Both the position numbers and the translations under genes were made by a program. DNA of 64,000 nucleotides, taken from assembly GCA_021739765.1 (NCBI GenBank), contig JAIPBD010000023.1, forward strand, positions 1 to 64,000, in the 5' to 3' direction. The notes beneath the pieces are model-generated. The model saw nothing but the letters and a program-made list of their open reading frames with translations. It searched no databases and was not told where the DNA came from. The DNA is from Melioribacteraceae bacterium. Its GTDB lineage: Bacteria; Bacteroidota; Ignavibacteria; Ignavibacteriales; Melioribacteraceae. Shown here piece after piece: positions 50,521 through 59,794 of the stretch (the stretch's first letter is position 1; the number at the start of each line of letters is the position of its first letter).

Positions 50521-51843
50521 ATGAGCGATACACAAGTAAAAACAGAATATATCCCTTATAAAGTAAAAGATATTTCATTGGCTTCATGGGGAAGAAAAGA
50601 GATCGAATTAGCCGAAGCAGAGATGCCTGGATTAATGTCATTAAGAGAAGAATACGCGGCAGAACAACCTTTAAAAGGAGCGAGAATTGCCGGTTGTTTA
50701 CACATGACAATTCAAACAGCTGTATTGATTGAAACTTTGAAAGAATTGGGTGCGGAAGTAACCTGGTCTTCTTGCAATATTTTTTCAACACAAGATCATG
50801 CCGCAGCCGCGATTGCCGCAGCAGGAATTCCGGTTTATGCTTGGAAAGGAATGAACGCGGAAGAATTCGATTGGTGCATTGAACAAACATTATTTTTCGG
50901 CGAAGATAGAAAACCCTTGAACATGATTCTTGACGATGGCGGCGACCTGACAAATATGGTTTTGGATAAATACCCTGAACTTGTTGCTGAAATTAAAGGA
51001 TTATCGGAAGAAACAACAACCGGTGTTCACAGATTGTATGAAAGAGTAGAAAACGGAACTCTTCCGATGCCTGCTATTAACGTCAACGATTCTGTTACTA
51101 AATCAAAATTTGATAATAAATATGGATGCCGTGAATCATTAGTTGACGCTATAAGAAGAGCAACCGATTTAATGATGGCCGGAAAAGTTGCAGTAGTTGC
51201 CGGTTACGGAGATGTCGGCAAAGGATCCGCAGAATCCTTGGCAAATTCCGGAGTTAGAGTAATTGTTTCCGAAGTCGATCCGATTTGCGCGTTACAAGCG
51301 GCAATGGAAGGATTTGAAGTTAAAAAATTCTTAACCGCCGTTCGCGAAGCTGATATTGTAGTAACAGCAACGGGTAATAAAGACATCGTTACAGAAGAGG
51401 CATTCAGATTGTTAAAAGACAAAGCTGTTGTTTGTAATATTGGTCATTTCGATAACGAAATTGATATGGCTTGGTTAAACGGAAATTATGGCGATACAAA
51501 AGTTGAAATCAAAGCTCAAGTTGATAAATATACAATCGACGGAAAAGACATAATTGTTTTGGCGGAAGGTCGTTTGGTCAATCTTGGTTGCGCTACCGGA
51601 CATCCTTCTTTTGTAATGTCAAACTCCTTTACAAATCAAACATTGGCTCAAATTGAATTATGGAAAAACTCGGACAAATACGAAAACAAAGTATATATGC
51701 TTCCGAAGCATTTAGATGAAAAAGTTGCAATGCTTCATCTGGCAAAAATCGGTGTTGAACTCGATGAACTGAGCGAAGAACAAGCAAAATATATTGGTGT
51801 TAAGGTAAACGGCCCATTCAAACCGGAATACTACAGATACTAA
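50521..51843 (+). CDS. ahcY: Adenosylhomocysteinase
   Basis: 440 residues: [43 protein letters not shown]-binding [36 protein letters not shown] and the C-terminal [11 protein letters not shown] that completes the active site in the neighbouring subunit. It hydrolyses SAH to adenosine and homocysteine. Follows metK directly; a hairpin at 51,859 may end the operon. Confidence 0.98.
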   Translation: MSDTQVKTEYIPYKVKDISLASWGRKEIELAEAEMPGLMSLREEYAAEQPLKGARIAGCLHMTIQTAVLIETLKELGAEVTWSSCNIFSTQDHAAAAIAAAGIPVYAWKGMNAEEFDWCIEQTLFFGEDRKPLNMILDDGGDLTNMVLDKYPELVAEIKGLSEETTTGVHRLYERVENGTLPMPAINVNDSVTKSKFDNKYGCRESLVDAIRRATDLMMAGKVAVVAGYGDVGKGSAESLANSGVRVIVSEVDPICALQAAMEGFEVKKFLTAVREADIVVTATGNKDIVTEEAFRLLKDKAVVCNIGHFDNEIDMAWLNGNYGDTKVEIKAQVDKYTIDGKDIIVLAEGRLVNLGCATGHPSFVMSNSFTNQTLAQIELWKNSDKYENKVYMLPKHLDEKVAMLHLAKIGVELDELSEEQAKYIGVKVNGPFKPEYYRY

Positions 51844-51858
51844 AACTGATTAGATCTT

Positions 51859-51883
51859 CAAGTGGGTGTTTCGCACCCACTTG
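51859..51883 (+). terminator. Hairpin after ahcY
   Basis: CAAGTGGGTG-TTTCG-CACCCACTTG, a perfect 10-bp stem 16 bases after the ahcY stop. The following run (CTTATTCTTAAATT) is T-rich but broken, so termination efficiency is uncertain. Confidence 0.7.
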
Positions 51884-51995
51884 CTTATTCTTAAATTGCC
51901 CCAACCATTTTTTATAATCCTTATTGTTATTATCTTTCATTCACCGATGAAGTTACTATCAAAAAAAATATTTATCAGTCATTTTAGGAGTCATT

Positions 51996-52367
51996 ATGAA
52001 TTTAGGTGCCTTCTCTGTTAGTCTTGCCGTAAAAAATATTAACGAATCAAAAGAATTCTACGAAAAACTTGGATTTACAGTTTTTGGTGGAGACATCTCT
52101 CAAAAATGGTTGATAATGAAAAATGGACAGACAATAATTGGACTATTTGAAGGAATGTTCACCGAGAACATTTTAACTTTTAACCCGGGTTGGACACAAA
52201 ATGCAGAAACATTAGCAAGTTATACTGATGTTAGAGAAATCCAAAAGGTCTTGAAATTAGAAGGTGTAGAGATCCTAAATGAAGTTGACGAATCAGGAAG
52301 GGGACCGGGAAGTTTTTCAATTATTGATCCTGACGGAAATGCTATTTTAATCGATCAACACGTTTAG
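51996..52367 (+). CDS. VOC (glyoxalase/bleomycin-resistance) family protein
   Basis: The 123-residue protein begins NLGAFSVSLAVKNINESKEF then YEKLGFTVFGGD, and ends SFSIIDPDGNAILIDQH, the typical vicinal-oxygen-chelate pattern. Metal ligand positions are partially kept (E or H on the last strand). Function (resistance, isomerase, dioxygenase) is not determinable. Ribosome-binding site TAGGAG precedes the ATG. Confidence 0.85.
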   Translation: MNLGAFSVSLAVKNINESKEFYEKLGFTVFGGDISQKWLIMKNGQTIIGLFEGMFTENILTFNPGWTQNAETLASYTDVREIQKVLKLEGVEILNEVDESGRGPGSFSIIDPDGNAILIDQHV

Positions 52368-52388
52368 TGTGATATTTGCCTTCTGTGT

Positions 52389-53405
52389 TTAAAATCGACC
52401 GGCAATTTCGGAACCACACGTAAAACATTTTCCGTCATTGATTTTGTTATCGAGAATCGAATGCCAATCACGGATAATTAACGGTTCATTGCAATTCGGG
52501 CAATAAGTTGTTTGTCCTTCAATATTTCGCACATTTCCCACGTAGCAGTATTTTATTCCCGCCGATTCCGCAATTGATTTTGCCTTATCAAGTGTGGTTA
52601 CGGGTGTTCGCGCTTTATCCAACATTTTAAAATCGGGATGGAACGCGGTAAAATGCAATGGAATGTTGTCTCCTAAATTACTTACTATCCATTCAGACAT
52701 ATTTTGAAGCTCTTCATCTGAATCATTTTCATCGGGAATTAGAAGGGTTGTAATTTCGAACCATATATCAGTTTCATGTTTCATCCAAACCAAAGTATCG
52801 AGCACATCATCAAGATGGGAGTATGTAACTTTCTTATAGAAATTTTCACTGAAGGCTTTTAAATCTACGTTCGCGGCGTCGATAAATTGATAAACATCTT
52901 CCCGGGCTTGTTTATCGATGTAACCTGCAGTAACCATCACAGTTTTGATATTCTCTTCACGTGCAATTTTTGAAATGTCAATCACATATTCGCCAAAAAT
53001 TGTCGGGTCGTTATATGTAAAAGCAATAGAAGGGACATTATGTCTCTTTGCTAAAGCAACAACCGCTTCCGGCGAAACTTCCAATGCATTTAGCTGATCA
53101 ATTTTGGCTTTACTGATTGACCAATTCTGACAGAATTTGCAGCCCAAATTACATCCGGCTGTGCCGAAACTTAATATTTGCGAACCGGGATAAAAGTGAG
53201 ATAAGGGCTTTTTTTCTATTGGATCAATTGCGAATCCGGTCGGATGACCATATCCCGTTGAATAAAGAACGTTGTCAATATTCTCCCGGATATAGCAAAA
53301 CCCTTTTTGACCTTCCCCTATTGTGCAGTATCTCGGGCAGAGTGTACAGAGAATCTTACCATTTTCCTGTGGTTCCCACCATTTTGCTTCTTTAAAATTA
53401 GGCAT
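52389..53405 (-). CDS. amrS: AmmeMemoRadiSam-type radical SAM protein
   Basis: 338 residues with the radical SAM cluster motif GTAGCNLGCKFCQNW (C85-x3-C89-x2-C92) and an N-terminal cysteine cluster (CTLCPRYCTIGEGQKGFC) plus a C-terminal zinc-ribbon-like part (YCPNCNEPL, KCFTCGSE). This matches the AmrS/AmmeMemoRadiSam (MEMO1-associated, formerly PflA-like) family. No AMMECR1 or Memo gene is seen in the window; its substrate is unknown. Confidence 0.85.
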   Translation of the reverse strand: MPNFKEAKWWEPQENGKILCTLCPRYCTIGEGQKGFCYIRENIDNVLYSTGYGHPTGFAIDPIEKKPLSHFYPGSQILSFGTAGCNLGCKFCQNWSISKAKIDQLNALEVSPEAVVALAKRHNVPSIAFTYNDPTIFGEYVIDISKIAREENIKTVMVTAGYIDKQAREDVYQFIDAANVDLKAFSENFYKKVTYSHLDDVLDTLVWMKHETDIWFEITTLLIPDENDSDEELQNMSEWIVSNLGDNIPLHFTAFHPDFKMLDKARTPVTTLDKAKSIAESAGIKYCYVGNVRNIEGQTTYCPNCNEPLIIRDWHSILDNKINDGKCFTCGSEIAGRF

Positions 53406-53415
53406 AACATTTTAT

Positions 53416-54840
53416 TTAGATTATTACGTAGCGTGTCCAATTTCGTCTGCCTTCTTCGCCTACGGGCGCGCCGGCAGTTACAATAATAACGTCTTTTTGT
53501 TTTACAAGATTTTCTTCCGTTAATAATTTTATGGCTGCGGCAGTTGCATTCTCTTCTTCCTTAATATCCTTAAAGAATAAAGGCATAATTCCCCAATGCA
53601 AATTTAAATTATTCAAAGTATTGAACCGGTTTGATATCGCGATAACTGGCGCCTCCGGATGATATTTAGAAATCACCCTTGCTTTTCTTCCGTATTCCGT
53701 AAATACAACAATTGCGGCCGCGTTTGTTTGTCTGGACATATTGGAAAGCGCTTTACCATGCGAATCGAACAAGTTATCGGGTAAGTTTTTCGGAATTTTA
53801 TGTTCAATTTTTACCTTAAATTCCGGATGACTCTCTGCGCTTCGAACGATATCATTCATTCTTTTCACAGCTTCAACCGGATAAGCACCGACCGAAGTTT
53901 CACCGCTTAGCATAACTACATCAGTTCCATCCCAAACCGCGTTTGCAATATCAGTCGCTTCAGCTCGAGTCGGAACCGGATTGGAAATCATAGATTCAAG
54001 CATCTGAGTTGCGGTTATAACCATTTTACCTACCGCTTTGGTTTTGCTGATAATGGTTTTCTGAATAATCGGAACATCATGCGCTTCCATTTCAACACCG
54101 AGATCACCTCTGGCAACCATTATTCCATCTGAAACTTCGAGAATTTCGTCAAAATTATCTACTGCTTCGGGTTTCTCAATCTTTGCGATAATAGGAATAT
54201 TATAACCCTGCTTTTTAATCCAATTTCTCAGCTTTACGACATCTTCGGCTTGTCTTACAAACGACAGTGCAACAAAATCAATTCCGTTTTCTAGCGCGAA
54301 TTTAAGATCATTAAAATCCTTTCGTGTTACAGATGTAGTCGTCAGTTTCATTCCGGGAAGATTCATCCCTTTCTTGGGTTTTAATAATCCACCTTCGATT
54401 ATTTCACAAATTACGGAATGATCAGTTTTTTCAAGTACTTTTAATTCAATCAATCCATCATCAATTAAAATTCGATCACCAATTTCAGCATCGGTACTCA
54501 ATCTGTTATATGAGGTACAAATTATATTTTTATTGCCTTTAATTTGCTTTGTCGTAATCTCGATTTTTTCACCTTTTTTAAGAGGAATAATTTTTTCCTC
54601 CAATTCACCGACACGAATTTTTGGCCCTTGTAAATCAATTAAAATTGAAATTGGCAGAGATTTTTTTATTCTTACTTCATTTATTCGATGAAAAATCTTT
54701 TGGTAAACTTCATAAGATCCATGCGAAAAATTTAGTCTGAATGCATCAATTCCTGCATCAATCAGAGCACTCATAACTTCCGGACTTTCCGATGCCGGAC
54801 CAAGTGTACAAAGAATTTTTGTTTTAGCGAAGTTTCTCAA
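53416..54840 (-). CDS. pyk: Pyruvate kinase
   Basis: 474 residues: KTKILCTLGPASESPEVMSA, DLQGPKIRVGELEEK, the pyruvate-kinase signature region ALSFVRQAEDVVKL and IPIIAKIEKPEAVDNFDEIL, MVARGDLGVEMEAHDVP and TATQMLESMISNPVPTRAEA. It converts PEP and ADP to pyruvate and ATP. C-terminal domain 350-470 is intact. It lies in a minus-strand run between amrS and the Lon-like protease. Confidence 0.98.
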   Translation of the reverse strand: MRNFAKTKILCTLGPASESPEVMSALIDAGIDAFRLNFSHGSYEVYQKIFHRINEVRIKKSLPISILIDLQGPKIRVGELEEKIIPLKKGEKIEITTKQIKGNKNIICTSYNRLSTDAEIGDRILIDDGLIELKVLEKTDHSVICEIIEGGLLKPKKGMNLPGMKLTTTSVTRKDFNDLKFALENGIDFVALSFVRQAEDVVKLRNWIKKQGYNIPIIAKIEKPEAVDNFDEILEVSDGIMVARGDLGVEMEAHDVPIIQKTIISKTKAVGKMVITATQMLESMISNPVPTRAEATDIANAVWDGTDVVMLSGETSVGAYPVEAVKRMNDIVRSAESHPEFKVKIEHKIPKNLPDNLFDSHGKALSNMSRQTNAAAIVVFTEYGRKARVISKYHPEAPVIAISNRFNTLNNLNLHWGIMPLFFKDIKEEENATAAAIKLLTEENLVKQKDVIIVTAGAPVGEEGRRNWTRYVII

Positions 54841-54851
54841 ATTATTCTCCT

Positions 54852-57305
54852 TTACTTCTTTTTTGTAATTTTTCGTTTCCTACCGGGTGCTGGGGGTTTA
54901 ATAATATTTTTCATCTCTTTTAATTTTTTCTCAACTTGACCGTAGATTGTATTTAGCTGATAATGACCGGATTGAGTTAATTTCCCGGCATTTTTCCCGG
55001 TTAAAACTTCTATGGCTTCATCAACGGTGATAACCGGATAAATATGAAATTCTTTTTTGCGAACAGCTTCAACTACATCATCTTTCAGCATCAAGTCTTT
55101 AACATTTTGTACAGGAATAATTACGCCTTGATTTTTGTTTAGTTTCCTGGCTTTGCATATTTCAAAGAAACCTTCAATTTTTTCATTTACTCCGCCTATC
55201 GGTTGTACGTCTCCCTTTTGATTCAAAGATCCTGTAACGGCAATTGATTGTTTAATTGGAACGCCTGATAAACTAGAGATGAGCGCACAAATCTCCGCAA
55301 CTGAAGCACTATCACCATCAATATTGCCATATCCCTGCTCAAATACAATACTCGCGTTAAAAGAAAGCGGAATTTTTTGTCCAAACTTTTCACGAAAATA
55401 TCCTGTAATTATCAGCATGCCTTTATTGTGGGAATTCCCACTCAATCCGGATTCGCGCTCAACATTAATAATATTACCATTTCCAAGTGAAACGCTGGCG
55501 GTAATTCTGGTTGGTTTTCCGAACGCGAAAAAGCCGTTTGCATAAACCGCTAATCCATTTATTTGACCAACTCTGCTCCCTTCGGTATCAATCATTATCA
55601 CATCTTCATGAATCATTTCTAATGATTTTGTTTCATACAATCCATAACGTTCCTTCGCGGATTTATCAGCTTCGTTTACATGATAAGCGGAAACAGATTT
55701 TTCACCATCGTCCTTTGCAATAAAACTTGCCTCTCTGGCGAGGTCGGCTATATAAGCGAATCTTGTTGTCAGTTTATTTTTTTCTCCCGCATAACGAGCT
55801 CCTAATTCAACTAATCGGGCAATTGCGGTTTTGTCGAATTTTATAAGATCTTCCTTTTCAACAAGATTTCGGATCACATTGGAATACTGGCGAATGGCAT
55901 TTTCGCTTTTTTTCATCTCATAATCGAATTCGGCTTTTATCTTAAAAATCTTATTAAAATCGTCTTCATAGCCAAAAAGCATTGAATAGATTTTATTATT
56001 GCCGATCATAATAATTTTTGTATTTACAGCTATTGGTTCCGGTTTTAATACACTGGGAAGGAATTGCAGAGCATTGCCAAAATCTTGAATTTCTAATTTT
56101 CCATAAAGCAACACCCGTTTTAATGATTTCCAAACTCCTGGTTCCGAAAACGCATCCATCGCGTTGATTACAAGATATCCTCCATTTGCTCTGAGAACCG
56201 AACCGGATCTGATTCTTGAAAAATCAGCGTACCAACCGCCCGATCCATCGGTATATTTTTCTATTGTACCGAATAAATTACTGTAGGTCGGAGTGGTTTC
56301 AATTATAACCGGACATTCCTTTGTTGATTTATTATCAAGAACAATATTTACTTCATAAACTTTAAAGAAATCGGAGTGGTCGTTTTCTGATACTTTAGCG
56401 GGTTTATTTCCTTTAAATATTTCCAAGCTGTCAAAAATATGATTGATAACATCCGCGAGATAATTGGAAACTTCACCGGATTTATAATCTTTTCGTAACT
56501 CATCGAAAGTGACGGTAATAAGATCATTTACCGCTGATTGCTCTAATTTCAGAACTTTTTCTTGATATTCTTGGCTTAATTTATATCCGGTTTTGAAAAC
56601 TATTTTAAGTTCATCAAGATAAGCTGAATATTTCTCGGTAAGTTTTTCAGCCTCTTTTTCGGTAATTTTTTTTGATTTTACATACTCATCAATTTGTTGA
56701 ATCATAACCGGTTCGTCATCAATTATGGCAAGAATTTCCGGGCGGGCTATTTCATCTACTTTTACTTGTCCGAGTGTCAGTTTATCCTTTTTCAATTTTT
56801 TCTCGAAATCAGTCATCAATTTCCTCTGTTTCGATTGGAATTCATTTAGGATTTTTTGTCTTCGAGTTATGAAAGGTTCATTTTCTAAAAGCTGTGGAAT
56901 ATTTTCCCTAAGGTATTTAATTGAATTTGATAAATCTTTGCTGAATTTAGCGGCTAAACCGGCGGGAAAAGTCAGCAATAGAGGGCGATCATGATCCGTG
57001 AAATTATTGACATACGCGTAATCATTTAAAGTTGGGCAGGATGGACTAATTGTTTTTAGTACTTTCCGCACTGTGGTAAATTTTCCGGTTCCCGATAATC
57101 CGGTTATAAAAATATTATAGCCGGGACTTTTGATTTCCACACCCATTTTGATGGCTTTCATCGCCCTTTCCTGGCCGACAATTTCATCTAACGGTTTCGA
57201 TTTATCCGTTGTCTCATCTTCGAATATTTCAGGATCGCAAATCCATTTTAATCCTTCGGGTTTTAGTTCAATATGTTTGCCAGCTTTTAAGATTGCCATC
57301 TTCAT
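54852..57305 (-). CDS. Lon-like ATP-dependent protease (LonB-type, soluble)
   Basis: 817 residues. N-terminal AAA-type ATPase region with Walker A GLSGTGKFTTVRKVLKTISP (a GKF variant rather than GKT/S), a coiled-coil/helical insertion (about 180-290), and a C-terminal S16 peptidase domain with the catalytic dyad: GDSASVAEICALISSLSGV (Ser about 683) and GVNEKIEGFFE (Lys about 726). No transmembrane helix is visible. This is the LonB/COG1067 type annotated as AAA family protein. It degrades damaged or regulatory proteins. Confidence 0.9.
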   Translation of the reverse strand: MKMAILKAGKHIELKPEGLKWICDPEIFEDETTDKSKPLDEIVGQERAMKAIKMGVEIKSPGYNIFITGLSGTGKFTTVRKVLKTISPSCPTLNDYAYVNNFTDHDRPLLLTFPAGLAAKFSKDLSNSIKYLRENIPQLLENEPFITRRQKILNEFQSKQRKLMTDFEKKLKKDKLTLGQVKVDEIARPEILAIIDDEPVMIQQIDEYVKSKKITEKEAEKLTEKYSAYLDELKIVFKTGYKLSQEYQEKVLKLEQSAVNDLITVTFDELRKDYKSGEVSNYLADVINHIFDSLEIFKGNKPAKVSENDHSDFFKVYEVNIVLDNKSTKECPVIIETTPTYSNLFGTIEKYTDGSGGWYADFSRIRSGSVLRANGGYLVINAMDAFSEPGVWKSLKRVLLYGKLEIQDFGNALQFLPSVLKPEPIAVNTKIIMIGNNKIYSMLFGYEDDFNKIFKIKAEFDYEMKKSENAIRQYSNVIRNLVEKEDLIKFDKTAIARLVELGARYAGEKNKLTTRFAYIADLAREASFIAKDDGEKSVSAYHVNEADKSAKERYGLYETKSLEMIHEDVIMIDTEGSRVGQINGLAVYANGFFAFGKPTRITASVSLGNGNIINVERESGLSGNSHNKGMLIITGYFREKFGQKIPLSFNASIVFEQGYGNIDGDSASVAEICALISSLSGVPIKQSIAVTGSLNQKGDVQPIGGVNEKIEGFFEICKARKLNKNQGVIIPVQNVKDLMLKDDVVEAVRKKEFHIYPVITVDEAIEVLTGKNAGKLTQSGHYQLNTIYGQVEKKLKEMKNIIKPPAPGRKRKITKKK

Positions 57306-57444
57306 CTCTCAATAAATTGCTTAAAGATACTGTTGTATGAAAATAATATAAAATCAGCTTTATAAAAAATAACGAATGTATTTGAGAGATGAATTACAGT
57401 TTCATTTCATCAAAAGTATTTAATAAATTAAATAACTGTTATTA

Positions 57445-58035
57445 ATGGATGATTTTATGCTTGATTTTTTTCAATCGATTGATGAATCGATTTTCTTTTT
57501 TATAAACCACACTTTGTCAAATCCTTTGTTCGATAAATTTTTTCCTTTTATCACCGATGTTCACAACTGGTATCTAGTCTACGTTTTATTATTAGGAACC
57601 GTTCTTGTAAAAGGAGGCAGGATTGGAAGAATAGCGGTAATTATGTCATTGTTTATGATCGCATTCTCCGATCAGTTTAGCAGCAATTTGCTGAAGAATA
57701 CCTTTGAAAGAATCAGACCTTGTAATGCATTGGAGAATGTAAATATTTTAGCCGGTTGTACAGGCTCTTATTCATTCCCTTCTTCTCACGCTGTTAACAA
57801 TTTTGCCGTGGCAATGTTTTTTTATGCGTTTTATCCGAATTTGAAAAAGATTTTATTTATCACCGCCGCTATAATTGCCATTTCACGACCGTACGTAGGA
57901 GTTCACTATCCTTTTGATATTGTAATGGGAGCGTTGATCGGGACTGGAATCGGTTATATTTTCTCAGTTTTAGCAATGAAATTAAATGAACAAATAAATC
58001 GAAAATTCCCCTCGAAGGAAATGGTTTCAGAATGA
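57445..58035 (+). CDS. PAP2-superfamily membrane phosphatase
   Basis: 196 residues with multiple membrane helices and the three acid-phosphatase motifs: KNTFERIRP (K-x6-RP), YSFPSSHAVN (PSxH) and SRPYVGVHYPFD (SR-x5-H-x3-D). Likely dephosphorylates undecaprenyl pyrophosphate or another lipid phosphate. It overlaps the AMP nucleosidase start by four bases (58032), so the pair is coupled. Confidence 0.9.
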   Translation: MDDFMLDFFQSIDESIFFFINHTLSNPLFDKFFPFITDVHNWYLVYVLLLGTVLVKGGRIGRIAVIMSLFMIAFSDQFSSNLLKNTFERIRPCNALENVNILAGCTGSYSFPSSHAVNNFAVAMFFYAFYPNLKKILFITAAIIAISRPYVGVHYPFDIVMGALIGTGIGYIFSVLAMKLNEQINRKFPSKEMVSE

Positions 58036-58805
58036 AGACAAAATTAGATATCGCAAAAAATTGGCTTCCCCGTTATACCGGTGCGCAGCTGGATGAAATA
58101 GGAGATTACCTGCTTCTAACGAATTTCCCCAATTACGTAACAAAATTTGCGGAGAATTTTAATTGTGATGTAATGGGACAAGGAAGAACTATGCAATGCG
58201 CAACAAATTCGGAGGGTTTATCTATTATTAATTTCGGAATGGGATCGGCAAATGCCGCAACAATTATGGATTTATTAATCGCTAAAGATCCACGAGGGAT
58301 ACTTTTTCTTGGGAAGTGCGGCGGATTAAAAACATCTACCGAAATCGGGCATTTTATTTTACCCATAGGCGCAATAAGAGGGGAAGGAACCAGTAATGAT
58401 TATCTTCCGCCGGAAGTCCCCGCTCTACCTTCATTCAAACTCCATAAATTTGTATCAGATAAAATTCTTCAACATCATCATGAATATAGAACGGGGGTTG
58501 TGTATACAACAAACAGAAGAGTTTGGGAATGGGACGCGGAATTCAAAGATTATCTTCGTAAAGTCGGTGCTATTGGAATTGATATGGAAACAGCGACAAT
58601 ATTCCTCGTCGGTTATGCGAATCAAATTGCCCGTGGCGCGTTGCTTTTGGTTTCCGACTTACCTATGCTTCAGACAGGAATAAAAACCGCGGAATCAGAT
58701 AAAGAAGTGACCAAGAATTTTGTTGATCTGCATCTGCAAATTGGTATTGAAGCAATGATGGAGATTGGTGATAAAGGTGAACAAATAAAACATTTCACTT
58801 TTTAA
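58032..58805 (+). CDS. AMP nucleosidase (short form)
   Basis: 257 residues of the purine nucleosidase/phosphorylase fold: GMGSANAATIMDLLIAKDPR, LFLGKCGGLKTSTEIGHFIL, and the catalytic-site region IGIDMETATIFLVGYANQ and LLLVSDLPM. This is the short AMP nucleosidase of Bacteroidota (about 258 residues), which releases adenine and ribose 5-phosphate from AMP. Adenosine from ahcY could feed adenylate pools. The gene overlaps the PAP2 stop by four bases. Confidence 0.85.
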   Translation: MKTKLDIAKNWLPRYTGAQLDEIGDYLLLTNFPNYVTKFAENFNCDVMGQGRTMQCATNSEGLSIINFGMGSANAATIMDLLIAKDPRGILFLGKCGGLKTSTEIGHFILPIGAIRGEGTSNDYLPPEVPALPSFKLHKFVSDKILQHHHEYRTGVVYTTNRRVWEWDAEFKDYLRKVGAIGIDMETATIFLVGYANQIARGALLLVSDLPMLQTGIKTAESDKEVTKNFVDLHLQIGIEAMMEIGDKGEQIKHFTF

Positions 58806-58822
58806 ATAAGATTGGAGTGATA

Positions 58823-59248
58823 GTGAAAGCAATATTATTTATAACTGTATTTTTTCTGGCTTTCGGAATTTTGGCTCAGGAGATTGACGAAAACACTAAA
58901 CTGAAAAATACACTTACAACAATTTTCAAATTGAGTGCCGAGAAAAAATATGCCGAAGCCGGTAAATTATTTGTGTACGAAGGTGAGGATCAAACCAGAA
59001 ATCTAAAATCTGTTTTGGATTTCGCTAAAAAGGAAGACAAGAAAACAATTCAGCGAATCTGTAAAAAGATTGACGCATTTGTAAAATTGAGCGATAACTA
59101 CGAAATTGAAAATATCACCGATGAAGTAAAAGCCGGGCGGACAACAAAAATAATTAAGGTGAACTTTATATCCGGTGATCAAGTTCTCGGTACGAACTTT
59201 CACTTCGTCAGCTTAAACGAAAAATATCTCCTAATTGATTTAAAATAG
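58823..59248 (+). CDS. Secreted hypothetical protein
   Basis: I choose GTG at 58823 (MKAILFITVFFLAFGILAQ; GGAG lies six bases upstream), rather than GTG 58817. The product has a signal peptide and about 120 residues of helical then beta character (FKLSAEKKYAEAGKLFVYEG, NFISGDQVLGTNFHFVSL). The DUF4878/NTF2-like pattern is possible. No firm assignment. Confidence 0.65.
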   Translation: MKAILFITVFFLAFGILAQEIDENTKLKNTLTTIFKLSAEKKYAEAGKLFVYEGEDQTRNLKSVLDFAKKEDKKTIQRICKKIDAFVKLSDNYEIENITDEVKAGRTTKIIKVNFISGDQVLGTNFHFVSLNEKYLLIDLK

Positions 59249-59256
59249 TTTCTTTT

Positions 59257-59685
59257 ATGATAAGTGAAAAAATCCAATCTGTTGATAAGTATTTTATTAT
59301 CCTCTTTGCGATTCAGCTAATATTAATTGTCCTATCCTATTTCAACTATGATTCCGCAACTTTTTCTCTGGAAAAATTTGATACCAATCTTTCACAAATC
59401 TCAATTATTCTTAATTCCGCGTTCTCAATTTATCTTTCCCGATATTTGTTCAGTAAAAATACAATACCTGAAAAGTTCGGTAATGAGACACAGAAAATTG
59501 AAGGTTTTATCAATGGATCAAAACAGAGGCTGCTGGTTCTGTTTTGTGGCAATATTATCAACATTATTATCTCAATAATTGACCCAAATTTTACTTTTAT
59601 CCTTATATCATTATTAATCCTCGTGCTCTTTTTTATTTATCGCCCATCTGAAAAACTATTTGTTTCAACTTTCCCTAAATTTTAA
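59257..59685 (+). CDS. Membrane hypothetical protein
   Basis: 142 residues with four probable membrane segments (FIILFAIQLILIVLSYFNY, ILNSAFSIYLSRYLF, LLVLFCGNIINIIISII, FILISLLILVLFFIY). No family recognised. Eight bases after the preceding gene. Confidence 0.6.
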   Translation: MISEKIQSVDKYFIILFAIQLILIVLSYFNYDSATFSLEKFDTNLSQISIILNSAFSIYLSRYLFSKNTIPEKFGNETQKIEGFINGSKQRLLVLFCGNIINIIISIIDPNFTFILISLLILVLFFIYRPSEKLFVSTFPKF

Positions 59686-59794
59686 CTAATAAATTGAGGG
59701 ACTAACCTCGCCGTTATTCTTATAATTGGTTTTAAATAGATGACGAAATTCTGATTATTCCAAGATTCTTCAAAGCAAAATAGGACTAAGAAAA

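Noticed and set aside
50483-50953. Minus-strand protein overlapping ahcY
   Set aside because: Arg/Leu/Ser-rich shadow of ahcY.
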